From assembly GCF_024211275.1 (NCBI RefSeq), contig NZ_JAMLDX010000023.1:1-56689 (forward strand): a stretch of 56,689 nucleotides of DNA, read 5' to 3'. The notes below the pieces were generated by a model. The model ran no database searches, was not told where the DNA came from, and saw nothing but the letters and a program-made list of their open reading frames with translations. Shown piece after piece: positions 16,124 to 25,226 of this stretch; position 1 is the stretch's first letter; the number at the start of each line of letters is the position of its first letter. The position numbers and the translations under genes are program-made. The stretch is from Sphingomonas tagetis (GTDB lineage Bacteria; Pseudomonadota; Alphaproteobacteria; Sphingomonadales; Sphingomonadaceae).

Positions 16124-17064
16124 CGGTGCGATTTGAACCGATGGCCGAAGGCTTTGCTCTGCAGGCATTCGACATCAATCTCAGTCAGGACGTGTCCGAA
16201 CAGGACCGCAAGATCATCATCGATGCCTGGACGCAATCTGGCCTGCTGCTGTTCCGCGGGGTGAATGATAGCGAAGCGGGCCACATGCGTCTGAGCCATT
16301 GTTTCGGAACGCCCGAAATATCGGTGAAGAAGGAGTTCAATTCAGGTCAGAACCCCTACCTGCTCGACCTCAAATATACGTCTGCCGACAAGGACGTGAT
16401 GCGCAATGCGGTCGACTACCATGGCGAGTCACGCGCCGGCTTTATCGGCTGGCACTGGGATCAGGCCTTCGCCCCGCGCATCATTCGCGGCGCGGTGTTG
16501 CGCATGCTTGTGCCCGCAGCGACGCATGGCGAGACCGGCTTCATCGACGCGATCGCCGCCTACGACCGGCTGCCGCAGACGCTGAGGGAGCGGATCGAGG
16601 GTCTGGAGGTGGTCTATCAGTACCGCGCCAAGGCTAATCCAATCTGCTTCCCGCCCGGCGTGAGCGATCAGTCGAGCGGCCGTGACGACGCCGCGATGCG
16701 ACGCGACTTTCCCCCCACGGTCCATCCGATGGTGATCACCCAGCGGGAAACAGGCCGAAAGATCCTGAAGCTTTCCCCGATGTATGCCGACCACGTCCTG
16801 GGCATGACGCGCGAGGACAGCCAGAAGCTGTTCGAGGAGATCGCGGAGTATCTGCTCGACGAGCGTCATGCCTATTTCCACCAGTGGCAGGCGCAGGACA
16901 TGATCGTGTGGGACAATTGGCGGATCCTGCATTCCGCCCGCGGCCATTCGTTCGATGATTTCCGCCACCCGCAGCGCACGACGATCGGCGGGGACTATGC
17001 GCTCGGCCGATATCTCGACACCGAGATCGACAGCAATCGGGTCGGCAGGACGGCCATCGACTGA
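16120..17064 (+). CDS. TauD/TfdA-family Fe(II)/2-oxoglutarate dioxygenase
   Basis: A 314-residue non-haem iron oxygenase that couples 2-oxoglutarate decarboxylation to substrate hydroxylation, often releasing a leaving group. Iron ligands are His112 and Asp114 in GWHWDQAF and the distal His271 in NWRILHSARG; an Arg near 286 (HPQRTTIGGD) would bind 2-oxoglutarate. The GTG start at 16120 has AAGGAGAGG upstream. It follows the P450-ferredoxin pair. Family members cleave taurine, aryloxyacetates and alkyl sulfates, but no taurine transport or sulfoacetaldehyde genes are nearby, so the substrate is left open. Confidence 0.9.
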   Translation: MTVRFEPMAEGFALQAFDINLSQDVSEQDRKIIIDAWTQSGLLLFRGVNDSEAGHMRLSHCFGTPEISVKKEFNSGQNPYLLDLKYTSADKDVMRNAVDYHGESRAGFIGWHWDQAFAPRIIRGAVLRMLVPAATHGETGFIDAIAAYDRLPQTLRERIEGLEVVYQYRAKANPICFPPGVSDQSSGRDDAAMRRDFPPTVHPMVITQRETGRKILKLSPMYADHVLGMTREDSQKLFEEIAEYLLDERHAYFHQWQAQDMIVWDNWRILHSARGHSFDDFRHPQRTTIGGDYALGRYLDTEIDSNRVGRTAID

Positions 17065-17129
17065 TGGCGGCGGGGGATGCAGGGCCGAACCGTTCCCGCG
17101 CTTGAGCAACCCGTAGCGGAGACAGGTCT

Positions 17130-18848
17130 GTGGATTACGATATCGTCATCAGGAATGGATCGATCGTCGACGGCACGGGCACCCCGCCATTTGCCGGCGA
17201 CGTGGCGGTCAAGGACGGCCGGATCGCGGCGGTCGGCGCGGTGGCCGGTGGGGCGGCGGAGGAGATCGACGCCGCAGGCCGGATCGTCACGCCCGGCTTC
17301 GTGGACATTCACACCCACTATGACGGCCAGGTCACCTGGGAGCATCGGTTGCGCCCCTCGTCCGGCCATGGCGTGACGACCACTATCATGGGCAATTGCG
17401 GCGTCGGCTTCGCGCCAATCCGCGAACACCAGCGCCAGCTGGCGATCAAGCTGATGGAGGGCGTCGAGGACATTCCCGAAGTCGTCATGACCAAAGGCAT
17501 CCCCTGGGCGTGGGAAAGCTTTCCCGACTATCTCGACTTTCTCGACACGCGCCAGGCCGATGTCGATTTCGCGGGGTATCTGCCGCATTCGCCACTGCGC
17601 GTTTACGTGATGGGCGATCGCGGCGCCAATCTCGAGCCACCGACGCAGGACGACCTGGCCAAGATGCGCAAATTGACCACAGAGGCGCTGAAGGCGGGCG
17701 CGATGGGCGTTTCGACCTCGCGCTATCTCGGCCATCGGTTCCGCTCGGGCGAGCTGGCGCCATCGGTACCGACCGAGGCGGACGAGTTGAGCGCGCTGGC
17801 CGAGGGTCTGGCGGATGCCGGTTGCGGAGTGTTCCAGATGATCCCAAACAGCGCCGCGGAGGCCGAAGCCGAATTTTCGCTGATGGAGCGGCTGGTCGAG
17901 GTGTCGGGCCGACCGCTGACGTTCAGCCTGCTACAGAACGCGGCGCGGCCAGCCAATTTCGGGACCTATCTAGAACTGCTTGCCGAACGCGGTGCCGACA
18001 AGCAAATCAGCGGGCAATTCTATCCGCGCCCGGTGGGCCTGCTGTTCGGACTGGACCTGAGCTATCATCCCTTCTCGCTCTGCCCGAGCTATCGCGCGAT
18101 TGCCGGGCTTACGCTAGCGCAAAAGGTCGAGCGGCTGCGCGACCCCGAGTTCCGCCGGAAACTGCTGTCCGAAGCGCCGGAGGACCCCAACCCATTCTTC
18201 ATCCAGATCGTAAATTCGACCGATGCGCTCTTCGCGCTGGGCAATCCGCCCGACTATCACCAGTCGCCAGACCGCACCATCAACGCGCGCGCCGCCGCAA
18301 TGGGAATCAACCCACGCGAGCTGATCCTGGACGAATTGCTGCGCGACGAGGGGCACGCGATCCTCTATGCGCCTTCGACGATCCAGATCGACGATTACCT
18401 CGCGCATGCACGTGAGGCGTTCGACACGCCGGGCACGCTGATCGGCCTGGGCGATGGCGGCGCGCATTACGGCATGATCTGTGATGCGGCCTACCCCACG
18501 TACCTGCTGACGCAATGGGCCGGCGAGGCCGGCAGCGCGTCGCTGGGTCTCGCGCAGGCGATACGGGCGCTAACCGATGTGCCGGCGCGGACCATCGGGC
18601 TGCACGATCGCGGCATCGTGGCGCCGGGTTACAAAGCCGACCTCAACGTCATCGATATCGACCGGCTGGAGCTGGAGATGCCCAAGGTCAGCCACGACTT
18701 GCCTGGCGGCGGGAAACGGTTGACGCAGCAGGCCACCGGCTATGACGCGACCGTGTTGTCGGGCGTGGTCACCTATCGTCGTGGCGAACCCACGGGCGCG
18801 CTGCCTGGCCGGCTGGTGCGTGGCGCGCGCGCCGCGCCGGCGCACTAG
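17130..18848 (+). CDS. N-acyl-D-amino-acid deacylase-like amidohydrolase
   Basis: A 572-residue member of the D-aminoacylase branch of the amidohydrolase superfamily, which hydrolyses N-acyl-D-amino acids or similar amides. The N-terminal beta-sandwich and metal motif GFVDIHTHYDGQ are present, as are TTTIMGNCGVGFAP with the metal-site cysteine of D-aminoacylases and the C-terminal IGLGDGGAHYGMICDAAYPT with the catalytic aspartate. The GTG start at 17130 is used. It sits between the oxygenases and the alcohol dehydrogenase, suggesting that it frees an acyl group or amino acid from a conjugate. No signal peptide is evident, so it is probably cytoplasmic. Confidence 0.88.
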   Translation: MDYDIVIRNGSIVDGTGTPPFAGDVAVKDGRIAAVGAVAGGAAEEIDAAGRIVTPGFVDIHTHYDGQVTWEHRLRPSSGHGVTTTIMGNCGVGFAPIREHQRQLAIKLMEGVEDIPEVVMTKGIPWAWESFPDYLDFLDTRQADVDFAGYLPHSPLRVYVMGDRGANLEPPTQDDLAKMRKLTTEALKAGAMGVSTSRYLGHRFRSGELAPSVPTEADELSALAEGLADAGCGVFQMIPNSAAEAEAEFSLMERLVEVSGRPLTFSLLQNAARPANFGTYLELLAERGADKQISGQFYPRPVGLLFGLDLSYHPFSLCPSYRAIAGLTLAQKVERLRDPEFRRKLLSEAPEDPNPFFIQIVNSTDALFALGNPPDYHQSPDRTINARAAAMGINPRELILDELLRDEGHAILYAPSTIQIDDYLAHAREAFDTPGTLIGLGDGGAHYGMICDAAYPTYLLTQWAGEAGSASLGLAQAIRALTDVPARTIGLHDRGIVAPGYKADLNVIDIDRLELEMPKVSHDLPGGGKRLTQQATGYDATVLSGVVTYRRGEPTGALPGRLVRGARAAPAH

Positions 18849-18929
18849 TCACGCATCAGCCACACAGAATTCGGGCAGGCGACTGCCGCAAACCGCCGTG
18901 CATCGCCGCGGCGGGATCAGGAGAGCGAC

Positions 18930-20021
18930 ATGAAAGCAGCGGTACTCAACGCCCTCGACGGCACGTTCCAGGTCGAGGCGATCGACATCAGCGAGCCGCA
19001 AGGCCGCGAGGTGCTGGTCGAGGTGAAGGCATGCGGTCTGTGCCATTCGGACCATCATTTCGCGACGACCAACTTCGGCATCCCGTTGCCCGCGGTGCTG
19101 GGCCATGAGCTGGCCGGCGTGGTCAAGGCGATCGGCCCAGACGTGCGCGACTTCGCCGTCGGCGATCATGTCGTCGGCTCGCTGCTGCAGTTTTGCGGAC
19201 ATTGCACCGATTGCCTGAGCGGCCGCACTTATCAATGTTCGCATCCCGAGGAGACGCGACGCGGCGCCCACGACGAGGCGCGGCTGACGCGGGAGGGGGC
19301 GCCGGTGACGCAGGGCTTTGGCATGGGCGCGTTCGCCGAGCTTTCACTGGTCCATGAAAATCAGCTGGCGAACGTGCCCAAGGAACTGCCCTTCCCGCAG
19401 GCGTCGATCCTGGGCTGCGGGACGGTGACCGGCGCGGGGGCCGCGATCAACACGGCCGGCGTGAGACCGGGCGAGACGGTGGCCGTGGTAGGCATCGGCG
19501 GGGTCGGGCTGAACGTCATCTCGGGCGCCGCGCTGGCCGGCGCGTCGCGCATCATCGCGATTGACATCCAGCCCAGCAAGGGCGAGCTGGCGGGCAAGTT
19601 CGGGGCGACCGACTTCATCGACGGATCGGACGAGGATACGGCGGCGCAAGTCCACGCGCTCGTACCCGGCGGGGTCGATCACGCGTTCGAAGTGGTCGGC
19701 ATCAAGGCGACGTCGCAGCAGGTCATCAAGATGGTCCGCAGGGGCGGCACCGCGTACATGATCGGAATGCACGCGCCGGACAAGACGATCGACGTCAACG
19801 TTACGCTCGACCTGTTGCGCAACCAGATCGCGATCAAGGGCGTGGTGCTGGGATCGAGCAACATCAAGCGCGACATTCCGATGTTCGCGCAGCTGTATCT
19901 GCAGGGCAAGCTCAACCTCGACGATCTGATCTCACGCGAGATCAACATCGCCGAAATCAACGATGCCTATCAGGAACTGATGCAGGGCGAGATCGCCCGC
20001 AGCGTCATCACGTCCTTCTGA
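18930..20021 (+). CDS. Zinc-dependent alcohol dehydrogenase (MDR family)
   Basis: A 363-residue medium-chain alcohol dehydrogenase. Catalytic zinc ligands fall at Cys38 (CGLCHSD) and the GHE motif (His59-Glu60). The structural zinc site is complete: Cys89, Cys92, Cys95 and Cys103 in CGHCTDCLSGRTYQC. The cofactor motif is VVGIGGVGLNV. AGGAGAG precedes the ATG. Followed by an aldehyde dehydrogenase gene 16 bases on, it likely oxidises a primary alcohol, such as one made by the P450, to the aldehyde. Confidence 0.93.
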   Translation: MKAAVLNALDGTFQVEAIDISEPQGREVLVEVKACGLCHSDHHFATTNFGIPLPAVLGHELAGVVKAIGPDVRDFAVGDHVVGSLLQFCGHCTDCLSGRTYQCSHPEETRRGAHDEARLTREGAPVTQGFGMGAFAELSLVHENQLANVPKELPFPQASILGCGTVTGAGAAINTAGVRPGETVAVVGIGGVGLNVISGAALAGASRIIAIDIQPSKGELAGKFGATDFIDGSDEDTAAQVHALVPGGVDHAFEVVGIKATSQQVIKMVRRGGTAYMIGMHAPDKTIDVNVTLDLLRNQIAIKGVVLGSSNIKRDIPMFAQLYLQGKLNLDDLISREINIAEINDAYQELMQGEIARSVITSF

Positions 20022-20037
20022 ACGAATGGAGGCACAT

Positions 20038-21441
20038 TTGACCTATCGTCTGCTGATCGACGGCAAGCTCGTCGATGGCGCGTCCACGATGGACGTGATC
20101 AATCCCGCCTCGGGCACTGTCTTTGCGACTTGCGCGCGCGCCGATCCGGGACAGCTGGAGCAAGCCGTGCAGGCCGCGAAGCGGGCTTTCCCCAGCTGGT
20201 CGTCCCTGCCCTATGCCGAGCGCGGCGCCGTCCTCGCCCGCGCTGCAGACGCGATCGAAGCGCGGGCGGGCGAGCTCGCCACCTTGCTGGTCAAGGAACA
20301 GGGCAAGCCGCTCCCCCATGCGCGGGGCGAGGTCGCCGGCGCGGTAGGCGCTTTGCGGTGGTTCGCCAACCAGAAGCTCGACATCGAGACGCTGCGCGAA
20401 ACCGAGCAGGACAGGATCGTCGAACAGCGCACACCGCTTGGCGTGGTCGCGACGATCACGCCGTGGAATTTCCCGCTCGCGCTGCTGGCCATGAAAGTCG
20501 CGCCCGCGCTGATCACCGGCAACACCGTGGTCGCTAAACCGGCGCCTTCAACACCGCTGACCTCGGCGCTGCTGGGCGAGATCGTTGCCGATATCCTGCC
20601 GCCCGGCGTGCTCAACATCATCATCGATGCGAACGATCTTGGCGGCCTGCTGACCGGTCATTGCGATGTCGCGATGGTCAGTTTTACCGGGTCCACGGCG
20701 ACCGGAAGGCGGGTGATGGAAAGCGCCGCGAGTAACCTCAAACGGCTGCTCCTCGAGCTTGGCGGCAACGACGCGGCAATCATCCTCGACGATGCGGATG
20801 TGAGCGAAGTTGCCCAGCGCGTGTTTAACGGGGCGATGGCGAATGCCGGGCAGGTCTGCCTTGCGGTGAAGCGGGTTTACGCGCCGCGCGGGATGTACGA
20901 CGCGCTGTGCGACGAACTCACGCGGCTTGGCAGCGCCCTGGTGGTCGATGACGGGCTGAACCAGGGCGCGCAGATGGGGCCCGTGCAGAACCGGCAGCAA
21001 TATGAAAAGGTCCTCCAGATCATTGAGGATGCCAGGGCTCGAGGTAACATCCTGGTCGGCGGCACGGCGATCGAGCGCGACGGTTATTTCATCGCGCCTA
21101 CCGTCGTGCGCGATCTGCCCGACGACGCGCGCCTGGTGCGCGAGGAACAGTTCGGTCCGGTCCTGCCGGTGTTGGCATATGACAGCATCGACGAGGTTGT
21201 CTCGCGCGTCAACGACAGCGAATATGGCCTCAGCAGCACGATCTGGACCAAGGATGTCGATCGCGGGATGGCGCTTGCGTTGCGGATCGAAGCCGGCACC
21301 GTTTGGGTCAACAAGCATCTGGACGGCCCGATGGACATTCCTTTCGGCGGCGCCAAGCAGTCGGGCATTGGTCGAGCCAAGGGCGTCGAAGGCTTGAAGG
21401 CGTTCACCCAGGCCAAGGTCATCAATATCTCGAAGGGCTAG
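20038..21441 (+). CDS. NAD(P)-dependent aldehyde dehydrogenase
   Basis: A 467-residue aldehyde dehydrogenase that makes the carboxylic acid. The nucleophile is Cys274 in MANAGQVCLAVKR, the general base is Glu240 in LLLELGGND, and ITPWNFPLALLAMKVAPAL is the cofactor-side block. An upstream in-frame ATG at 20026 exists, but its own codons spell the Shine-Dalgarno GGAGG that lies five bases before a TTG, so TTG at 20038 is the better start. It pairs with the alcohol dehydrogenase just upstream. The sequence resembles succinate-semialdehyde dehydrogenase-type enzymes, but substrate cannot be told. Confidence 0.93.
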   Translation: MTYRLLIDGKLVDGASTMDVINPASGTVFATCARADPGQLEQAVQAAKRAFPSWSSLPYAERGAVLARAADAIEARAGELATLLVKEQGKPLPHARGEVAGAVGALRWFANQKLDIETLRETEQDRIVEQRTPLGVVATITPWNFPLALLAMKVAPALITGNTVVAKPAPSTPLTSALLGEIVADILPPGVLNIIIDANDLGGLLTGHCDVAMVSFTGSTATGRRVMESAASNLKRLLLELGGNDAAIILDDADVSEVAQRVFNGAMANAGQVCLAVKRVYAPRGMYDALCDELTRLGSALVVDDGLNQGAQMGPVQNRQQYEKVLQIIEDARARGNILVGGTAIERDGYFIAPTVVRDLPDDARLVREEQFGPVLPVLAYDSIDEVVSRVNDSEYGLSSTIWTKDVDRGMALALRIEAGTVWVNKHLDGPMDIPFGGAKQSGIGRAKGVEGLKAFTQAKVINISKG

Positions 21442-21656
21442 CCGTGCGCGTGACGCCGTGACGCGGGCGAGGCCGGCCGAGTGATGCGGGGCCGACCAGG
21501 CGCCAGCCGGATTCGCAATAGTGGCTTGTCGGCGCGCATGTGAAATGTCGAGCGGGTCGGTTGCGATCCTGGGCGGGCGTGCCGTGCATGGCGGGCCGCG
21601 CTTCCTTGCGCCTCGAATGAATTCGACGTCGGGCGCGCCATGGCTGGGGGTTTGAT

Positions 21657-22457
21657 ATGTATTCCGAATACAAGGCGTTGCGGCTCGAACAGCGTGGCGC
21701 GGTGATGATCATCACGCTGCACAACCCGCCGATGAACGCCAGTTTCCCGGCCATGCACCTCGAGCTTTCACACATCTTCACGACGATCAACCGCGACCCG
21801 GCTGTCAAGGTCGTGGTGCTGACCGGCGCGGGGGAAAAGGCATTTTCGGCCGGCGGCGACGTCAAGAACATGCTGCGCAGGCTGACGACTGCGGATCATG
21901 CCGCGTGGCTGCGCGGCATGCGCGAGGCCAAGGACATCGTCTATTCGATCCTGCGTCTGGAAAAGCCTTTGATCACGCGTATTAACGGCCACGCCATGGG
22001 CCTGGGCGCGACGCTCGCGGTGCTCGGCGACTTCTCGTACATGATCGAGACGGCACAGATCGCTGACACGCACGTCAAGGTTGGCCTGACCGCAGGTGAC
22101 GGCGGGTCGATGATGTGGCCGCTGCTGATGGGGTTCACCAAGGCGCGGCAACATCTGCTAACGGGCGACCCGCTGACCGGCAAGGAAGCAGCCGAGCTCG
22201 GCCTGATCACAGGGTCTGCCGCCAATATGCACGAGCTTGACGAGTTGTGCTTCGGCATGGCCGAACGTCTCGCCAGCGGTGCGACGCTAGCGATCAACGC
22301 GACCAAGAACAGCATCAACCTGCTGCTCCGGCGGCTGCTGGAAGGTGTAATCGAAGCGCATCTCGGTGCCGAGACGCTGACCTACCTGTCCAAGGATCAC
22401 CTGGAAGCGGCCAAAGCCTTCAACGAAAAGCGCGGGCCCGATTTCCGGGGTGAGTGA
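21657..22457 (+). CDS. Enoyl-CoA hydratase/isomerase (crotonase family)
   Basis: A 266-residue crotonase-fold protein. Oxyanion-hole segments KAFSAGGDVKNM and NGHAMGLGATLA are present, and the region TAGDGGSMMWPLLMG occupies the catalytic-residue stretch. A 215-base gap separates it from the aldehyde dehydrogenase; a GGGGG tract precedes the ATG. It overlaps the long frame of the following gene but ends before its real start. Likely role: hydration or isomerisation of an unsaturated CoA ester in the same pathway. Confidence 0.9.
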   Translation: MYSEYKALRLEQRGAVMIITLHNPPMNASFPAMHLELSHIFTTINRDPAVKVVVLTGAGEKAFSAGGDVKNMLRRLTTADHAAWLRGMREAKDIVYSILRLEKPLITRINGHAMGLGATLAVLGDFSYMIETAQIADTHVKVGLTAGDGGSMMWPLLMGFTKARQHLLTGDPLTGKEAAELGLITGSAANMHELDELCFGMAERLASGATLAINATKNSINLLLRRLLEGVIEAHLGAETLTYLSKDHLEAAKAFNEKRGPDFRGE

Positions 22458-22524
22458 CCGGGCAGCCGAGATGCCGACGCCTGACCGCGCGAAGATTCAG
22501 ATGAGACAAGAAGGAGAGCGTCAG

Positions 22525-23496
22525 ATGTCAGTGCGAGGCGCACTTTCCCGCGTGCCGAACATGGACATGCTGCGCCTGCCAGTGCTCGCGTCGCCAATGT
22601 TCATCGTTTCCGGGCCGGAACTGGTGATCGCGCAATGCCAAGCCGGAATCATCGGTTCGTTCCCGGCGCTCAACGCGCGGCCGAAGGAAGCACTCGACGA
22701 CTGGCTGGCGCAGATCAGCGAGCGTGTCGCCTTCCCCGGCGGTCGGCGCCCGTTCGCCGTCAACCAGATCGTGCACAAGAGCAACGATCGCCTCGATCAC
22801 GACGTGGAGTTGTGCATCAAATACAAAGTGCCCATCGTCATCACCTCGCTGGGATCGCGCCGCGACGTCAATGAGGCGATCACCGGCTATGGCGGCATTG
22901 TGCTGCATGACGTCATCAACGACCGGTTCGCGCACAAGGCGGTCGACAACGGCGCGTCCGGATTGATTGCCGTGGCTGCGGGCGCGGGCGGGCATGCCGG
23001 GACGCTGTCGCCGTTCGCGTTGCTGCAGGAAATTCGCGCGTGGTTCGACGGGCCGCTGATCCTGTCGGGGTCGATTTCGCACGGTGCCTCGATCCTCGCG
23101 GCGCAGGCGGCGGGTGCCGACATGGCCTATATCGGTTCGGCCTTCATCCCCACACGCGAAGCGACGGCGGCCGACGCCTATAAGCAGATGATTGTGGACG
23201 GATCATCGGCGGATATTCTCTACACCAATGCGATCACGGGCGTTCACGGCAATTATCTGATCCCATCGCTCGTACGCGCCGGCTTCGACCCGGCCAACAT
23301 GCCAGTCGGCAATCCCAAGGCGATGAATTTCCAGAGCGGCGGCAACATGGAAGCCAAGGCGTGGAAGGATCTGTGGGGCTGCGGCCAGGGCCTGGGGACG
23401 AGCCGCGATGTGGTGCCGACCGCCGCGTTGGTCGAGCGGCTGGCGCAGGAATATGACGCCGCCCGCGCGGCACTTAGCGCCGTGGCGTTCCCCTGA
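22525..23496 (+). CDS. Nitronate monooxygenase / 2-nitropropane dioxygenase-like flavoprotein
   Basis: A 323-residue FMN TIM-barrel protein. LPVLASPMFIVSGPELVIAQ opens the barrel, and AAGAGGHAGTLSPF carries the catalytic-region GGHxG motif. AAGGAGAG lies about eight bases before the ATG at 22525; an upstream GTG at 22450 only overlaps the preceding gene. Characterised relatives oxidise nitronates, while many paralogues in acyl-CoA clusters act instead as enoyl-reductase-like or unknown flavoenzymes. Its place between a hydratase and a synthetase suggests a pathway role rather than general detoxification. The reaction remains uncertain. Confidence 0.87.
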   Translation: MSVRGALSRVPNMDMLRLPVLASPMFIVSGPELVIAQCQAGIIGSFPALNARPKEALDDWLAQISERVAFPGGRRPFAVNQIVHKSNDRLDHDVELCIKYKVPIVITSLGSRRDVNEAITGYGGIVLHDVINDRFAHKAVDNGASGLIAVAAGAGGHAGTLSPFALLQEIRAWFDGPLILSGSISHGASILAAQAAGADMAYIGSAFIPTREATAADAYKQMIVDGSSADILYTNAITGVHGNYLIPSLVRAGFDPANMPVGNPKAMNFQSGGNMEAKAWKDLWGCGQGLGTSRDVVPTAALVERLAQEYDAARAALSAVAFP

Positions 23497-23523
23497 CGCT
23501 GCCGCAAGACAATTGGAGAGGTT

Positions 23524-25200
23524 GTGCAGGAAGATACCGTCGCAGCATTTGAGCGGTTCGGGCTAAAGCCGCCCGCTTCCCGCCCCGCCATCCCGCATGG
23601 CGCGCAGACCATCGCTGTGCTGCTGGATGAACCGCTGCGCAAGCATCGGGGCGGCGAAGCGCTGATCGACCGGCACAGCCGCTACAGCTATGCGGAGCTG
23701 GATGATGCAATCAATGCGGGCTGCCAGGCGCTGGTCGAATTGGGCGTCTGCAGGGGCGACCGGATCGCGGCGTCGTCGATCAACAGCGCGGACCTCGTCA
23801 TCGCGTTTCTCGCCGCACAGCGTCTGGGCGCGGTGTGGGTCGGGATGAATCGCGTCCTGGCGCCGCGCGAGAAGCTGTACCTGCTGCAGGACAGCGAAGC
23901 CGCGCTGCTGCTGATCGACCAGGAAAGCCTAGGGCTGCTTGCCCCAGTGCTGGACGAGGCCGGCCTGAACCTGCGCGTCGCGACGCTGAACGGCCAACCC
24001 GGGCCGGACGGATGGCGCGAGTTGGTGTCCAACGCCGCAGGCGCGCGCCGCCCCCGCATCGCGATCGACCCGTTCGCACCGGCGTTGATCTCGTACACCA
24101 GCGGCACGACGGGCCGGCCCAAGGGCGCGGTCCACAGCCAGCACAACATCGCACTGCTGGCTGCGGCGTGGATCGCTCGGGGCGACTGGGACGTCGGGCT
24201 GCGCCGGGGGTGTGCGCAGGCGCTGACGATAAACAACATGATGATCCGCGCCGCCGTCCAGGCGCTCGCCGGCGGGGGCACGATGATCTGCATGGATCGC
24301 ACCGACGCGGAGGGCGTGGCCGACTGGATCGAGAACGAGCGTATCGAAGTGCTGTTCGCCGTGCCGACCATGCTGCATGACCTGTTGATGAGTCCGAAGG
24401 TGAGCGATCGCAAATTCCCGTCGCTCGTCCGACCGCTCAGCGGCGCGGCCAAGCTGCCCGAAAATGTCCGCGTGGCGTTTCGGGAGCGGTTCGGCACCGA
24501 GGTGCAATTCGCCTATGGACTGACCGAAGCGCCGACCGCAGTCACGCAGACCGATCCGACCGAGCCATTCGTGCCGGGCTCCAGCGGGCGGGCATTCCCG
24601 CATCTCGAGATCGCCATCCTCGATGGGCATCGTGAAGCGGTTGCCGCCGGCGAGGAGGGCGAGGTTGCCATCCGTGCCCGGCAAAGCGGACCCTGGGCGG
24701 GCGTGTACACGCCGATGCTGGGCTATTGGCGCCGGCCCGACGCCACGGCCGAGGTGCTGCGCGATGGCTGGCTGCTGACGGGCGATGTCGGCCGGCTGGA
24801 CGACGAAGGCCGGCTGTTCATTGTCGACCGGCGCAACGATGTGATCATCCGCGGCGGCGCTAACATCTATCCGGCCGAGGTCGAGCGGGCGATCGAGGAA
24901 TTCGCCGGCGTCACGGCCGTCGCGGTGCTGGGGCTACCCGACGAGCGGCTGGGCCAGATCGTCGCCGCAGTGATCCAGCTGGCGGACGAGCGGATCGACC
25001 TCGAACAGCTCGACGCCTGGCTCCGGACGCAGCTGGCCGCCTATAAACTGCCCAAATTCTTCTATCGCGTCGATGCGATGCCGCGCAACGCAATGAACAA
25101 GATCGTCAAGCCCCAGCTTGCCGAGCGCATCGCCGACGGAAACCTGACGATCGCGTTCGAGGCCCGCGCAAGACACCGATCGGCAAGCCCGGCACCCTGA
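23524..25200 (+). CDS. AMP-dependent acyl-CoA synthetase/ligase
   Basis: A 558-residue ANL enzyme. The P-loop ISYTSGTTGRPKGAVHSQHN, the adenine motif AYGLTEAPTA, and GDVGRLDDEGRLFIVDR with NDVIIRGGANIYPAEVE are intact. The A10 loop reads MPRNAMNKIVK, with Asn where Gly usually precedes the catalytic Lys. The GTG start at 23524 follows GGAGAGG. It probably activates the acid made by the upstream dehydrogenases. It is the second synthetase in the island and is distinct from the one at 7655, so two different acids may be handled. Confidence 0.92.
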   Translation: MQEDTVAAFERFGLKPPASRPAIPHGAQTIAVLLDEPLRKHRGGEALIDRHSRYSYAELDDAINAGCQALVELGVCRGDRIAASSINSADLVIAFLAAQRLGAVWVGMNRVLAPREKLYLLQDSEAALLLIDQESLGLLAPVLDEAGLNLRVATLNGQPGPDGWRELVSNAAGARRPRIAIDPFAPALISYTSGTTGRPKGAVHSQHNIALLAAAWIARGDWDVGLRRGCAQALTINNMMIRAAVQALAGGGTMICMDRTDAEGVADWIENERIEVLFAVPTMLHDLLMSPKVSDRKFPSLVRPLSGAAKLPENVRVAFRERFGTEVQFAYGLTEAPTAVTQTDPTEPFVPGSSGRAFPHLEIAILDGHREAVAAGEEGEVAIRARQSGPWAGVYTPMLGYWRRPDATAEVLRDGWLLTGDVGRLDDEGRLFIVDRRNDVIIRGGANIYPAEVERAIEEFAGVTAVAVLGLPDERLGQIVAAVIQLADERIDLEQLDAWLRTQLAAYKLPKFFYRVDAMPRNAMNKIVKPQLAERIADGNLTIAFEARARHRSASPAP

Positions 25201-25226
25201 GCGAGCTTTGCGGCCGGAGACCAGAG

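Noticed and set aside
21545..21655. 36-codon frame in the gap before the enoyl-CoA hydratase
   Set aside because: No ribosome site, no motif and no overlap with a neighbouring start; likely chance in GC-rich DNA.
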